Assembly: GCF_014647155.1 (NCBI RefSeq)
Contig: NZ_BMOQ01000003.1
Coordinates: 308,512 to 372,511, forward strand
Length of the DNA: 64,000 bases
Direction: 5' to 3'
From: Halarchaeum nitratireducens
Lineage (GTDB): Archaea > Halobacteriota > Halobacteria > Halobacteriales > Halobacteriaceae
The notes under the pieces were generated by a model. The model was not told the origin of the DNA, did no database searches, and saw nothing but the letters and a program-made list of their open reading frames with translations. Of this stretch, positions 17,986 to 27,653 are shown one piece after another (positions within the stretch are counted from its first letter, which is position 1; each line of letters starts with the position of its first letter). A program made the translations under genes and the position numbers.

Positions 17986-20025
17986 ATGATCCTCTCCGAC
18001 GCCGATCTCCTCGATCGCATGGAGTCCGGCGACCTCGTCGTCGAGCCGCTCGACGATCCCGAACTCCAGATCCAGCCCGCGAGCATCGACGTCCGGCTCG
18101 GCAAGCGCTTCCTCGAATTCCAACACGCGAACATCCCCTGTATCCACCCGACGGATCAGACGGAGGTCGAGGAGTACGTGAGCGAGACGTACGTCGAGGC
18201 CGACGAGGAGTTCATCCTCCACCCCGGTGACTTCGTCCTCGGAACGACGAAAGAGCGCGTCGAAGTCCCCCCGGACCTCGTCGCGCAGGTCGAGGGCCGC
18301 TCCTCGCTCGGCCGCCTCGCCGTCGTGGTGCATGCCTCCCTCCCCGCTGACGAGCAGATATTCCTCTGGACGCCCGAGGACGGCTTCGGGTTCCACCGTA
18401 TCGGTGACGTCGTCGCCGCGGAACCGAACGCGCACGCCGTCTCGTTCGATCCGAACTCGCTCGGAGTTCACACGTTCCCGATCACTGATTTCATTACGAA
18501 CCCCGCCAAGCGCGTCTTCGAGGTCACGCTTGACTCCGGCCGAACCGTCCGCGTGACGCGCGACCACAATCTCTTCACGCTGGACGAACGCGGCCGTACG
18601 GCGCGGCTCGCGAGCGAGGACGCGGTCGGCGAGTACGTGATGGTCCCGGGGACGCTTCCGAGCGCGTCCACGCCGGAGACAGAACTCGACTTGCTCGACG
18701 TGCTCGGCGATCACACCGACGACGTCACGGTCTACGCGACCGACGGCGTCGGGACGGTCGACTGGGAAGGGGTCCCCTCGGGGTCTCGACGGCATTATCG
18801 CTCTCGGGGCAGCGCTCCGCTCTCCGCGACGAAGCGGACGACGGTTCCGGCCGACGCGGAGCTCGCGTTCAAGGGGAGTGACACACGCCTCCCGAGGACG
18901 ATCCCCGTCACGCCCGAACTCGGGTGGCTACTCGGGTTCTACGTCGCGGAGGGGTACGCGAGGCGGAAACAAGTCGTGCTCGGTCAGAAGGAGCACGAGC
19001 CACTCGAGCGCGTCGCGGACTGGTTTGCCCGGTACGACACGCCAGTCTCTTGGTCGCAGACTTCGGACGGTGTCCACCAGCTGACGATCTGCTCCGCGCT
19101 CTGGTCCCGGATATTCCGAACCCTCGCAGCGGCCGGCTCGGAGAAAAACATCCCCGCACGCCTCTGGAACTGGTCGGACGAGGTCGTCGAGGCGTTCTAC
19201 GAGGGGCTCCTCGATGGGGATGGCCACCGAAGAGACGGACGCGATACGCTCTACACCGCGAATGAAGCCCTCGCCGACAGGGCGACCTATCTCGGGAGTC
19301 GCCTCGGCTACGCGACGTCGACGTACCACCGTCAGCGCGATAACGATGCGCAGAGCGACGAGTGGGCAGTCGACTTCTACGAGGATGCCCACAAACGCGG
19401 GCAGTACGTTCCGAACCCGTCCGCCCTCCTCCGAGATCTGCGCGAGGACGCCGGTCTCACCATGGCGGACGTCGCGGACGCCATCGGGCGTTCCTCGAAG
19501 TCGTCCGTCTCGAACGTCGAGAACCGAACGTACGACGTGGTCACACGCGAGACGCTCGCCCGACTCCGTGACTGCTACGCCGACCACGATGCCGACGTGA
19601 GTCGCCTCGACGCGATTCTCAATGGGAACGTCCGGTTCGACCGCGTGGAGTCCGTCGAGGACACCGGCCGCGTCGAGACGACGTACGACCTCGAAGTCCA
19701 GCCGCGGGGCCGGCGCGTGGAGAACTTCCTCGGTGGATTCGGTGGCGTGTTCCTCTCCAACACCGCCGGCTTCATCGACCCCGGTTTCCACGGCAAGATC
19801 ACGCTCGAACTCTCGAACCTCGGAACCGCACCTGTCGCGCTCACGCCCGACATGCGGATCAGCCAGCTCGTCTTCACGGAGCTCTCCTCGCCGGCCGAAC
19901 GACCCTACGGCGCCGCGCGCGGCTCGAAGTACCAGGACCAAGACGGCCCGCAGGCCTCGCGCATCCAGGGCGACGCGGAGTTCGGCGGCGACCAGTCCGG
20001 GGGCGGAGGCGGGGGGGACGCGTAG
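17986..20025 (+). CDS. dcd: dCTP deaminase precursor interrupted by an intein
   Basis: 679-residue precursor. Residues 1-117 and 593-679 join to a 204-residue dCTP deaminase, the enzyme that makes dUTP from dCTP. Host motifs are [14 protein letters not shown] before the insertion and [19 protein letters not shown] after it, with the catalytic glutamate in TLELSN. The intein (residues 118-592) therefore interrupts the active-site stretch between HA and TAG, so no activity is expected without splicing. ATG 17986 follows GCTTAAC at 17955-17961, a leaderless position. The end is a Gly/acidic tail. Confidence 0.95.
   Translation: MILSDADLLDRMESGDLVVEPLDDPELQIQPASIDVRLGKRFLEFQHANIPCIHPTDQTEVEEYVSETYVEADEEFILHPGDFVLGTTKERVEVPPDLVAQVEGRSSLGRLAVVVHASLPADEQIFLWTPEDGFGFHRIGDVVAAEPNAHAVSFDPNSLGVHTFPITDFITNPAKRVFEVTLDSGRTVRVTRDHNLFTLDERGRTARLASEDAVGEYVMVPGTLPSASTPETELDLLDVLGDHTDDVTVYATDGVGTVDWEGVPSGSRRHYRSRGSAPLSATKRTTVPADAELAFKGSDTRLPRTIPVTPELGWLLGFYVAEGYARRKQVVLGQKEHEPLERVADWFARYDTPVSWSQTSDGVHQLTICSALWSRIFRTLAAAGSEKNIPARLWNWSDEVVEAFYEGLLDGDGHRRDGRDTLYTANEALADRATYLGSRLGYATSTYHRQRDNDAQSDEWAVDFYEDAHKRGQYVPNPSALLRDLREDAGLTMADVADAIGRSSKSSVSNVENRTYDVVTRETLARLRDCYADHDADVSRLDAILNGNVRFDRVESVEDTGRVETTYDLEVQPRGRRVENFLGGFGGVFLSNTAGFIDPGFHGKITLELSNLGTAPVALTPDMRISQLVFTELSSPAERPYGAARGSKYQDQDGPQASRIQGDAEFGGDQSGGGGGGDA
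18337..19761 (+). mobile_element. Intein in Dcd, with LAGLIDADG endonuclease and helix-turn-helix
   Basis: 475 residues (118-592 of the precursor). It starts with Ser ([11 protein letters not shown]), has block B TRDH (T191-H194), LAGLIDADG motifs [13 protein letters not shown] (312-324) and GLLDGDGH (407-414), KNIPARLW between them, block F TTYDLEV and the end GVFLSN followed by Thr. The residue before the final Asn is Ser instead of the usual His. Residues ~481-545 ([19 protein letters not shown] and on) form a Cro/XRE-like helix-turn-helix, perhaps a DNA-binding part of the homing enzyme. By eye the third codon positions are less GC-biased than in the host gene. Confidence 0.93.
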
Positions 20026-20931
20026 ATGCGCTTTCTCGAGGAGGTCGTCGTCGACGAGTTCCTCCCGACGTACCGCTCGCTGCTCGCGGCGGCGCTCCGG
20101 GAGCGCGGGCTCACCCAGCAGGCGGTCGCCGACCTGCTCGGGGTGAGCCAGAGCGCGGTCTCGAAGTACGCGAAGGGAGAGGTCGGGACGCGCGCGGAGA
20201 TAGAGACGGACGAGCGCGTCACCGATCACGTCGCGGAGGTGGCCGACGGCCTCGCGGACGGAACGCTCTCGCGCGTCGGCGCGCTCGCGGAGGCCGAGGC
20301 GCTCGTGCGCGACCTCGAAGCGCCGGGCGACGTGCTCGCGGACATCCACGCCGAGCAGATGCCCGAGCTCGCGGGGGCGGGCGTCGACTTCCGCGGGACG
20401 GGCGAGGGGGCGCTCCGGGAGCGCGAACACGTCCTCGCGGACCTCCGCCGCGGCGTCAAGTTCCTGGAGCGCGCCTCGGGGTTCGCCACGCTCATCCCCG
20501 CGGTCGGCTCGAACCTCGTCGAGTGTCTCCCGGACGCCGAGACGCCGGAGGACGTCGCTGGCGTCCCCGGGCGGATCTTCGACGTGATGGGACGGACGAC
20601 CGTCCCCTCGGACCCCGAGTTCGGCGTCTCCGCGCACGTCGCTACCGTGCTCCTCGCGGCCCGCGACGCCGGGAGCGACGCGCGCGCCGCGATCAACGTC
20701 GCGTACTCCCCCGACCTGATCGATTCCCTCGCCGAGGCGGGCTACGCCCCGGTCGAGTTCCCCGCGGAGTCCGAATCCGACGACACGCGAAGCGCGGTGC
20801 GCGACGCCGTCGCGGACGCGCCGGACACGCGCGCGCTCTACCAGACCGGCGGCTACGGCGTCGAACCCATCGTCTACGTGCTCGGCGACGACGCGCCGAG
20901 CGTCGCCGCGGCCGTCCGGTCCTTCTGCTGA
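20026..20931 (+). CDS. ThiR-type regulator: helix-turn-helix plus thiamine-phosphate synthase (ThiN) domain
   Basis: 301 residues. Residues ~28-52 (GLTQQAVADLLGVSQSAVSK) are a helix-turn-helix; the remainder from ~110 is a ThiN-like domain with ASGFATLIPAVGSNLVE, PGRIFDVMGR, INVAYSPDLID and TGGYGVEPIVYVLG. Such proteins sense thiamine phosphates and control thiamine genes in archaea. Its ATG directly follows the dcd stop (TAGATG), so it is probably in the same transcript. Confidence 0.88.
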   Translation: MRFLEEVVVDEFLPTYRSLLAAALRERGLTQQAVADLLGVSQSAVSKYAKGEVGTRAEIETDERVTDHVAEVADGLADGTLSRVGALAEAEALVRDLEAPGDVLADIHAEQMPELAGAGVDFRGTGEGALREREHVLADLRRGVKFLERASGFATLIPAVGSNLVECLPDAETPEDVAGVPGRIFDVMGRTTVPSDPEFGVSAHVATVLLAARDAGSDARAAINVAYSPDLIDSLAEAGYAPVEFPAESESDDTRSAVRDAVADAPDTRALYQTGGYGVEPIVYVLGDDAPSVAAAVRSFC

Positions 20932-20937
20932 TTCTGA

Positions 20938-21756
20938 CTACGAGGTGCCGACGCGCAAGAGCCCCCGCGGGCTGTGACACGCCCGATCGACGACGGTGAC
21001 GCGAAAGCCCGGTTCGTCGTCGTCGGTCGGTTCGAAGCGGACGTCCGCGCCCGGGCGTCGCCGTAGCAACTCGACCGCGAGCGGGAGCGTGAGCACCCGC
21101 TGACCGCGTCCGAGCGCGTAGCCGTCGAGGGCGACCGTCGGCGACTCCGCCGGGCCGTCGACGCGGTACGCGTCGAGCAGGCCGGCCGCCGCGACGCTGT
21201 CGAGGCTGTCCGTGAGCGCGTCGGTCGGCTCGGCGACGGGATCGAGTCGCCCCGCCGCCCGGTTCAGGACGACCTCCTGTTCGTGGACGCTCAGCATCTC
21301 GTCGAGCACCGCGCCCATGCTCCGCAGGAGGAGCAGACAGAGGTCGTCGGGGTCGTCGACGGTCTCCGCGGCGTCGAGGTAGGCGTCCATCACGGCGCGC
21401 TCCGCGTCGCGGAAGCCACCCCCCGAGAGCGTCTCGAAGACCGCGGCGGCGACCTCGTGGCAGAACTCGCTCCGGTCCGTCGGCGTGTGGACGGTGGCGT
21501 CGCCCGTCGGCTCCCGCGGAAGCTGTCGGACGATGACGTCCCGGTGTGGTAGGTGCGGGTCGTACTGCCGTAACTCCGCCCGGTAGGCGTCCACGAGGTC
21601 GGCGGCCTGCGTCGCCGTCCCGCGGTCCGGAAAGCGGCGATCGCCCGAGGGAATCGGCCGCTCCCCCGTTCGAGCGCACGCGAGGTAGTACGAGCCGTCG
21701 TCGCAGGCGTACCCTTCCAGGCGCTCGCGGATCTCGTCGAGTGTCCGCCCGACCAT
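20938..21756 (-). CDS. Haloarchaeal conserved protein (possibly DUF7551)
   Basis: 272 residues, soluble, acidic. The N-terminus DDGSYYLACARTGERPIPS and a C-terminal stretch AVELLRRRPGADVRFEPTDD are the recognisable parts; I weakly associate it with DUF7551/7552 proteins of unknown role. A palindrome like a DtxR-family iron operator lies about 45 bases upstream (21793-21808), which suggests metal control. Converges with the ThiR-type gene, six bases between stops. Confidence 0.6.
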   Translation of the reverse strand: MVGRTLDEIRERLEGYACDDGSYYLACARTGERPIPSGDRRFPDRGTATQAADLVDAYRAELRQYDPHLPHRDVIVRQLPREPTGDATVHTPTDRSEFCHEVAAAVFETLSGGGFRDAERAVMDAYLDAAETVDDPDDLCLLLLRSMGAVLDEMLSVHEQEVVLNRAAGRLDPVAEPTDALTDSLDSVAAAGLLDAYRVDGPAESPTVALDGYALGRGQRVLTLPLAVELLRRRPGADVRFEPTDDDEPGFRVTVVDRACHSPRGLLRVGTS

Positions 21757-21792
21757 CTACACCACCACCCGTTCCGAGTGTCGCGCCATGTG

Positions 21793-21808
21793 TTTAGGCT
21801 AGCCTAAA
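21793..21808. promoter_or_regulatory. DtxR/IdeR-like palindrome
   Basis: TTTAGGCTAGCCTAAA is a perfect 16-bp palindrome. It closely resembles the iron-box half sites (TTAGG/CCTAA) bound by DtxR-family metalloregulators; haloarchaea have such regulators (SirR, Idr). It lies upstream of the minus-strand gene starting at 21756 and partly covers a possible TATA (TTTTAGG). Binding is inferred. Confidence 0.6.
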
Positions 21809-21834
21809 ACGTAATGGGTGTTGTGGTCCCGGAC

Positions 21835-22596
21835 TCACTCGCCGTCCGCGAGCGCGCCCTCCCTGAGGCGACGCTCCGCGGCTTCGAGCGCCGCGTCGCG
21901 GTCGAACTCCGCGACGATCGCCTCCAACTCCTCGCGCGACGACCCCGCGAGGTCGCGCGCGTGGCGCGTGACGTTCGGGAGCGCGCGCAGGATGTTGTCG
22001 ACGATGGGGACCGCGGCGGTCCGGGCGCTCCGCGAGAGCGGGTTCAGGTCGATCACGATCTCCGTCTTCCCCATCTCGCCCAGCGCCTCCGCGCGGTCGC
22101 CGTCTTCGAGGGGCACGAGCACGACGTCGGCGTCGTAGATCCCGTCCGCGTCGACCTTCGCGCGCTCGTGGGAGAGCCCGGGGATGCGCGCGTCCGCCGT
22201 CAGCCCCTTCACCTCCGTCGCGCCGTGCTCGCGGAGGTGGTCGGCGATGGCCTGCACACGCTCTGCCGTCCGTCCGAAGAGGTTCACCTCGATGTCGGCA
22301 CCGGTCGCGCCGGCCAGGGCCACCACTTCCTCGGGCACCAGCGCCGCGACGTTCCCGTTCACGCTGATCACGGGGTGTTCGGCGAGCAGGAAGTGCGCCG
22401 CCGCCGCGCGCGCCGCCCGATCCGCGCTCGGGATCGTCTCCTCGCCGAGCAGGTAGTCGAAGGCCTCCCCGCGCCCCTCCGCGATCAGCCCCTGCGTGCT
22501 CGTGATCCCCTTCTCCACGCCGTCCTCGATTCGGTGGCGTGTCACCAGTGACTGATATCGGGGGTGGTCCTCCGGGACGTCGACCTCGTCGCTCAT
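21835..22596 (-). CDS. 4-phosphopantoate--beta-alanine ligase (archaeal phosphopantothenate synthetase)
   Basis: 253 residues. EDHPRYQSLVTRHRIEDGVE, QGLIAEGRGEAFDYLLGEET, HPVISVNGNVAALVPEEVV, EVNLFGRTAERV and TEIVIDLNPLSRSARTA are signature stretches of this archaeal family. It joins 4-phosphopantoate to beta-alanine in CoA synthesis. The preceding enzyme, pantoate kinase, is encoded directly upstream. ATG 22596 is chosen; the start at 22623 adds a non-family peptide. Confidence 0.93.
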   Translation of the reverse strand: MSDEVDVPEDHPRYQSLVTRHRIEDGVEKGITSTQGLIAEGRGEAFDYLLGEETIPSADRAARAAAAHFLLAEHPVISVNGNVAALVPEEVVALAGATGADIEVNLFGRTAERVQAIADHLREHGATEVKGLTADARIPGLSHERAKVDADGIYDADVVLVPLEDGDRAEALGEMGKTEIVIDLNPLSRSARTAAVPIVDNILRALPNVTRHARDLAGSSREELEAIVAEFDRDAALEAAERRLREGALADGE

Positions 22597-22674
22597 ACCC
22601 TCGGTTCGGCCGCGTACCGTCAAAAGCGCCGCGTCTCTCGCTCCCGACTCCTCGTCTTACCCGGGGTCGTCGCC

Positions 22675-23508
22675 TTACTCGCCCGTGAGACTCGCGCCCG
22701 CGTCGTGCACGCGCGTCATTGCCGCATCGTACCCCGCGTCGCTCAGCCCGTGTCCGAGCGCGAACACCGTGTGTCCGAGCATCGCCATCGACGCCTCGCC
22801 GCCCGCCTCGACGACGTCCGCGACGATCTGCTCGACCTCCGGCGTGAGGAGATCCGCCTCCTCCGCGAACCGCCGCGACTCCCGGACGAACCCCTCGATC
22901 GTCGGCCGCTCGCGCAGCGACTCCAGCGCCCGCACGCCGGCCGACGACAGCCGTGCCGTCGAGCCCGCGAGCACGTCCGCCGTCGAGAGCTCGCCGAGCG
23001 AGACGTACTCGATCCGGCCCGTCGCCGGCACGCCGTCGAGCTGCCCGTGGGGCGGCGCCCCCGGATCGAGGCGGATCGGGACGCCGCCGCGCGCTTGGGC
23101 GACCACGTCGCCGAGCCCGGTCCCCGCCGCGACTTCGCCCTCGTGAGCGAGTCGCACGAGGTCGTTCTCCGAGCGCCCCGTCTCGAACGCGCCGTTCGCC
23201 GCTAGCGCCGCGCCGAGCGCGATCCCGCCCGAGACGCCGAAGCCCGCCCCCACCGGGAGGTCGGTCGACGCCGTCACCGACGCGGTGGCGTCGAGCGCGT
23301 CCAACACGTGTTCGGCCGCTGGCACGGTCGTCTCGCGGCCGTTCAGCGTCACCGTCCGCTCGCTCGCCGGCGCGACCCGGACCCTGACGCCGTCCGCGAG
23401 CGTCACGCCCGCCCCCCGCGACCCGGTCTTCGCCGGCGTCCCGGCCCGGTGGACGGAGAAGAATCCCGTGATGTGTCCGGGGACGAACGCCGCGGCCTCG
23501 TCGATCAT
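22675..23508 (-). CDS. Pantoate kinase
   Basis: 277 residues, GHMP-kinase fold. AFVPGHITGFFSVHRA at the start, the ATP loop PVGAGFGVSGG (85-95) and EVAAGTGLGDVVAQARGGVP are typical of archaeal PoK, which phosphorylates pantoate in place of the bacterial pathway order. It forms a two-gene unit with the phosphopantothenate synthetase 78 bases downstream. Confidence 0.92.
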   Translation of the reverse strand: MIDEAAAFVPGHITGFFSVHRAGTPAKTGSRGAGVTLADGVRVRVAPASERTVTLNGRETTVPAAEHVLDALDATASVTASTDLPVGAGFGVSGGIALGAALAANGAFETGRSENDLVRLAHEGEVAAGTGLGDVVAQARGGVPIRLDPGAPPHGQLDGVPATGRIEYVSLGELSTADVLAGSTARLSSAGVRALESLRERPTIEGFVRESRRFAEEADLLTPEVEQIVADVVEAGGEASMAMLGHTVFALGHGLSDAGYDAAMTRVHDAGASLTGE

Positions 23509-24008
23509 CGTTCCGTGGTGAGTGCGGCCCCCGGTTAAGGCTTGCAGTTCGTCCCGACCGCCGCGGTGCGCGACCAGTACGCCCGTCGATCTGTCGTCCC
23601 GCCGCCAAAACCGTCATCCGCGCGGTCGAAGTAGCGACACCAGCCCGCGACCGGAGGCGTCGATTGTCGGAGCTCCCGCGCGAGACGGATTACGACGACC
23701 GTAGAATCCGGTCACTCCTTCGAGGGGGGAGCCATCGACCACCGGGGGAACGCGGCGGGGCCGTCTCGGCCTCGTTGCGTCCGCACTCGTGCGGTCGTTC
23801 CCTTCCCGGCCCGGGGTCGTCACACGTCCGAGGCACCGCAGACCGCAAAACCGCGAGCGACCGCCACGTCAGAGACGTCGCCGGCGCGGATCGGAGCGAC
23901 GTGAACGTGGTTCGACGTGCGCGCCTCTGCGGGGGCCGGTGTCGATCTCGCGGGACCCCGCTCGGTCCGTTCCGCTTCACTCCCCGCTCCCGCCCGCCGG
24001 GCCACGCC
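23509..24008. other. Intergenic, no gene recognised
   Basis: About 500 bases with no convincing coding frame on either strand. Only a short hairpin CCGCAC-TC-GTGCGG (23781-23794) stands out. It merges into the aspS tail repeats at 24009. Confidence 0.5.
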
Positions 24009-24281
24009 GTCGCCTTACGGCGACAGGCGCTGCCGATCGCGTGAGACACGCTTCGCGTGCCTCACTGGCTCGTCAACGTGCTCGCCTCACGGCGAGAGCC
24101 GGTTCCGGTCGCGGAAGACGCTGGGGCGTCTTCTCGGCTCAGCAGGTCTTCGTCTACGGACTCAGAGGCTGCCGGTCTCGCGGGAACAACGAGAGACTCG
24201 CTACGCTCACCTCTCTGGCTCCCGCTCGCCGGACCGCGTCCAGCCCTACGGGCTGAGACGCTGCCGGTCTCGCGGGAACAG
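24009..24281 (-). repeat. Four degenerate copies of the aspS 3' end with hairpins
   Basis: The last ~10 codons of aspS ([11 protein letters not shown] and stop) recur three times downstream: LFPRDRQPLSP with stop at 24154, VFRDRNRLSP with stop at 24087 and [10 protein letters not shown] with stop at 24015. The stops are TAG, TAG, TGA and TAA. In three of the four copies the stop lies in the loop of a stem: CAGCCC/GGGCTG (24241-24255), CTCGCC/GGCGAG (24081-24096), GTCGCC/GGCGAC (24009-24024). Other hairpins fill the spacers, for example GAAGACGC/GCGTCTTC at 24114-24133. Confidence 0.85.
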
Positions 24282-25547
24282 CACCGCCTCCCGGATGTTC
24301 TCCAAGCCGAGCATCGTCATGATGAGGCGCTCGACGCCGTACGCCCACCCCGCGTGGGGCGGCATGCCGTATTTGAACATCTTCGTGTAGTAGTCGAACT
24401 GCTCCGGGTCGAGCCCTTGCTGTTCGAAGCCCTCGACGAGCGCCCCGTAGCGGTGCTCGCGCTGCCCGCCGGAGACGAGCTCCATGCGGGGGTGCATCAG
24501 GTCGAACCCCTTCGAGGTCGTGGGGTCGTCCTCGTAGTCCTGGATGTAGAACGGCTTGATCTCGCTCGGCCAGTCCGTGATGAAGTAGTGTCCGCCGACG
24601 TCGTCGCCGAGCGCGCGCTCGGCCTCCGTCGAGAGGTCGTCGCCGTAGACGAGCTGCTCGTCGAGCTCGCCCGTCGCGTTGATGCGCTCGATGGCCTCCT
24701 CGTAGGTGAGCCGCGGGAAGTCGCCGTCCGGCGTCTCGAAGTCGTCGTAGCCGAGCAGGTCGAGCTCCTCGGTGCAGTTCTCGGCGACGGCCTCGTAGGC
24801 CGCCTTCAGCGTGCCCTCACAGACGTCCATCGCCTCCTCGTGGTCGATGAACGCGGACTCGAAGTCGATCATCGTCGCCTCGTTCAGGTGTCGGGGCGTG
24901 TTGTGCTCCTCCGCGCGGAAGATCGGGCCGACCTCGAAGACGCGCTCCAGCCCGGAGCCGACCATCAGCTGCTTGAAGAGCTGCGGGCTCTGGTTCATGA
25001 ACGCCTCCTCGCCGAAGTACGTGATCGGGAAGAGCTCCGTACCGCCCTCGGTGCCGGTGGCGACGATCTTCGGCGTGTTGATCTCCGTGCTGCCGATGCT
25101 TCGGAAGTAGTCGCGGACCGCGCGCAGGACCTCGGCTCGGATCTCGAAGATCGCCTGTACCTCCTTCTTCCGGAGGTCGAGCGTCCGGTTGTCGAGGCGC
25201 GTCGAGAGGTCGGCGTCGACCTTCCCGGAGGGGTCGAGGGGGAGCTCCGCGTCCGCCTCGTTCAGGACCTCCACCGACCCGGGGAGCATCTCGACGCCCG
25301 TCGGGGCGCGATCCTCCGCCTCCACCTCGCCGGTGACGCTGATGACGGACTCGCGGTGGACGTTGAGCCCCGTCTCGACGAGGTCCTCGTCCATCTCGTC
25401 CTTCTCGAACTTCACTTGGATCTTGCCGGACTTGTCTCGGAGGATGAGGAAGGCGATCCCGCCGAGGTCGCGGACCTCGTGAACCCACCCGGCGACCGTC
25501 ACGTGGTCGCCCGGTTCGGCGTCTGCCGTGTACGTTCTCTCGTCCAT
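24246..25547 (-). CDS. aspS: Aspartyl-tRNA synthetase, archaeal type
   Basis: 433 residues, class II synthetase. An N-terminal OB domain ([20 protein letters not shown]) binds the anticodon; motif 2 is [20 protein letters not shown] and motif 3 [14 protein letters not shown]. The archaeal form may also charge tRNA-Asn, which cannot be decided here. ATG 25547 follows TTTAAG at the leaderless distance. The 3' end is unusual: its last codons are repeated downstream (24009-24245). Confidence 0.95.
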   Translation of the reverse strand: MDERTYTADAEPGDHVTVAGWVHEVRDLGGIAFLILRDKSGKIQVKFEKDEMDEDLVETGLNVHRESVISVTGEVEAEDRAPTGVEMLPGSVEVLNEADAELPLDPSGKVDADLSTRLDNRTLDLRKKEVQAIFEIRAEVLRAVRDYFRSIGSTEINTPKIVATGTEGGTELFPITYFGEEAFMNQSPQLFKQLMVGSGLERVFEVGPIFRAEEHNTPRHLNEATMIDFESAFIDHEEAMDVCEGTLKAAYEAVAENCTEELDLLGYDDFETPDGDFPRLTYEEAIERINATGELDEQLVYGDDLSTEAERALGDDVGGHYFITDWPSEIKPFYIQDYEDDPTTSKGFDLMHPRMELVSGGQREHRYGALVEGFEQQGLDPEQFDYYTKMFKYGMPPHAGWAYGVERLIMTMLGLENIREAVLFPRDRQRLSP

Positions 25548-25608
25548 ACGCGCCCATATCGGCGTGGCGCGCTTAAATGCCGCCCTTCGCGTCGGCGGGG
25601 ACGTCCGC

Positions 25609-26319
25609 CTATCGCGCGGCCTTCCCGTCGCGGGCGCCCTCGACCGTCTCGCGGACCGCCTCACACCCCTCCTCGTGGAGCAGGTCCCCGACGACGACGA
25701 CGTCCGAGCGCTGGCCCATCAGGTAGGCGTCGTCGTAGTCGTGGATGCCGCCGCCGTAGAACAGCGTCGCCTCCTCCAGAGCGTCGTAGGCCGCCGCGAC
25801 CTTCTCGGGATCGCCGAGCGTTCCCGAGTACTCGACGTAGACGACGTCCTGTCCGAGCATCCGCTCCGCGACTTCCGCGTACGCCGCGATGTCGTCCGCG
25901 TTCTGCTCGCAGTCGGCGTCCGTGAGCTCGGCGACGGAGGCCTCCGGGTTCAGGACGATGTAGGCCTCGGTCGCGGTACGCGCCCAGTCGACGTCGTCGA
26001 TGCGGACCCACTCCTTGTGCGCGCCCGTGATCCACGCGACGTCGCCCGCGTTCATTACGACCGGAACGAGATAGCCGTCGAGCGCGTCGTCCTCGACGAC
26101 GACCGCGGGGTTCGACGGCTCCTGATAGAGCGGGACGTCGTGCGTCCGGCAGGCGTCGATGACGCGGCGCATCTTGTCGCTCGTCACGTCGAGGGTGCCG
26201 CCGATCTCGATGGCGTCCGTCCCGGTCTCGCAGACGTCGTCGAAGGTCTCGCCGTCGACGAGGTCCTTGTCCGGGTCGACCTTGAGGACGTGGTCCCAGT
26301 CGGCCCACGGGGAGTGCAT
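25609..26319 (-). CDS. Geranylgeranylglyceryl phosphate synthase
   Basis: 236 residues, TIM-barrel enzyme forming the first ether bond of archaeal lipids from glycerol 1-phosphate and geranylgeranyl diphosphate. Diagnostic stretches are [43 protein letters not shown] and [20 protein letters not shown] at 26327-26334 is too close (about 10 bases) to ATG 26319 to serve a leaderless start, so the real promoter is unclear. Confidence 0.94.
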   Translation of the reverse strand: MHSPWADWDHVLKVDPDKDLVDGETFDDVCETGTDAIEIGGTLDVTSDKMRRVIDACRTHDVPLYQEPSNPAVVVEDDALDGYLVPVVMNAGDVAWITGAHKEWVRIDDVDWARTATEAYIVLNPEASVAELTDADCEQNADDIAAYAEVAERMLGQDVVYVEYSGTLGDPEKVAAAYDALEEATLFYGGGIHDYDDAYLMGQRSDVVVVGDLLHEEGCEAVRETVEGARDGKAAR

Positions 26320-26494
26320 GCTCGGGGTATAAATCCGGGCCAGCAAAACCCCTTCGGACCGCCGGCTCGGCGCGCTCGCCGGCACGAACGCCGCCCGCGC
26401 CCGTCCGCTCGCGGTGTCCGCCCGCCCGCCGTCGTTCGGGCGCCGCGCGCCGAACGGTAACCCCTTTACTCGCACCGCCCCGACGTTCACCCGA

Positions 26495-27091
26495 ATGCCG
26501 GTCATCGACTGCGACCCCGACGCGGCCCGCACGCGCCTCGACGAGGCGGGCGCGACGTTCGCCGAGGGGAACACCGAGCACGAGCGCTGGCGGGCGACGC
26601 TCGGCGACGCGAGCGCCGTCGCCTACGACGATCAGGTGGTCGTGCAGGGCGCACGCCCTGCGGACGTCACCGCCGTCCTCCGCGAGCACGGCGGCCGCGT
26701 CCACGCGTACTTCGACGGCGCGTCCCGGGGTAACCCCGGCCCCGCGGCGGTCGGTTGGGTGCTCGTCTCGCCCGGCGACGGCATCGTCGCCGAGGGGTCG
26801 GAGACGATCGGGTCGACGACGAACAACCGCGCGGAGTACGACGCGCTCATCACCGTCCTCGAGGCCGCGACCGACTTCGGCTTCGACGAGATCGAGATCC
26901 GCGGGGACTCTCAACTCGTCGCCAAGCAGGTGACGGGCGCGTGGGACACGAACGACCCCGCCCTCCGCGAGCGTCGTGTGCGCGTCCGGGAACTGCTGGG
27001 CGAGTTCGACGACTGGTCGATCACGCACGTCCCCCGGGAAGTGAACGAGCGCGCGGACGACCTGGCGAACGAGGCGCTCGATCGTGCCTGA
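26495..27091 (+). CDS. rnhA: Ribonuclease HI
   Basis: 198 residues. The C-terminal RNase H fold shows the catalytic acids in [28 protein letters not shown] and [13 protein letters not shown], and the last in [11 protein letters not shown]. The N-terminal ~65 residues are the extra domain seen in haloarchaeal RnhA. It removes RNA from RNA-DNA hybrids. ATG 26495 follows CTTTACT about 29 bases upstream. Its end overlaps the next gene by eight bases. Confidence 0.93.
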   Translation: MPVIDCDPDAARTRLDEAGATFAEGNTEHERWRATLGDASAVAYDDQVVVQGARPADVTAVLREHGGRVHAYFDGASRGNPGPAAVGWVLVSPGDGIVAEGSETIGSTTNNRAEYDALITVLEAATDFGFDEIEIRGDSQLVAKQVTGAWDTNDPALRERRVRVRELLGEFDDWSITHVPREVNERADDLANEALDRA

Positions 27092-27632
27092 GCTATCCGC
27101 GGAGACGGTCGCCGAGGCCGAACGTCTCACCCGTCTCGCTCTGCGCGCGAGCGACCCCGACGAGGCCGACGCCTATCGATCGGAGCGCGACGCCCTGCTC
27201 GCCGAGGCGGGGTACGCGGCCCGCGAGCGCGAGGACGGCGGCACCGTCACGCTCGTCTGCTACCCCGAAGCGTGGCTCGACGAGGCGGGGACGATCCGGA
27301 TGGACCGCTTCGACCCCGAGGAGGCCGTCGAGCGCCCCCTCGGCGGCCCGGGCGACCCCGACGAGTGGGACGAGGTCGCCACGCACAACCGCGGGATCGC
27401 CCGCGCGGTCCACGAGGCGCACGGGAGCGTCCACGGCGAGACGGTGACGGCGCTCGCCGACTTCGCCAGCAATCACTACGCGAAGCCGATCGAGGCGCTC
27501 ACGCGCGACGAGCTCGACGAGTTCCGCGAGGAGTACCTCGTGCGCAACGCGTGGCCGAGCGACGCACAGCTTGATCGGCTCTCAGAGTCGCTGCGCTACG
27601 CGTTCGCACTCGTAGACGAAGAGGTGCCGTAG
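27084..27632 (+). CDS. RnhA operon protein (DUF7108-like)
   Basis: 182 residues, GTG start inside the rnhA 3' end. Haloarchaeal proteins with LVCYPEAWLDEAG, THNRGIARAVHEAHG and NHYAKPIEALTRDELDEF are annotated as the rnhA operon protein; function is unknown. The C-terminal part resembles a small helical domain found alone in other haloarchaeal proteins. Translational coupling with rnhA is likely from the 8-base overlap. Confidence 0.85.
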   Translation: MPELSAETVAEAERLTRLALRASDPDEADAYRSERDALLAEAGYAAREREDGGTVTLVCYPEAWLDEAGTIRMDRFDPEEAVERPLGGPGDPDEWDEVATHNRGIARAVHEAHGSVHGETVTALADFASNHYAKPIEALTRDELDEFREEYLVRNAWPSDAQLDRLSESLRYAFALVDEEVP

Positions 27633-27653
27633 CGGGACGTCCGCACCGCCCCG

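Noticed and set aside
23690-24049. A minus-strand frame of about 119 codons downstream of aspS
   Set aside because: Arg/Ser/Pro-rich, no promoter, and it runs through the aspS tail repeats; no sign of selection.
26327-26334. TTTATA as promoter of the GGGP synthase gene
   Set aside because: It is only about 10 bases from the start codon, too close for the 25-30 base spacing; no better start lies downstream.
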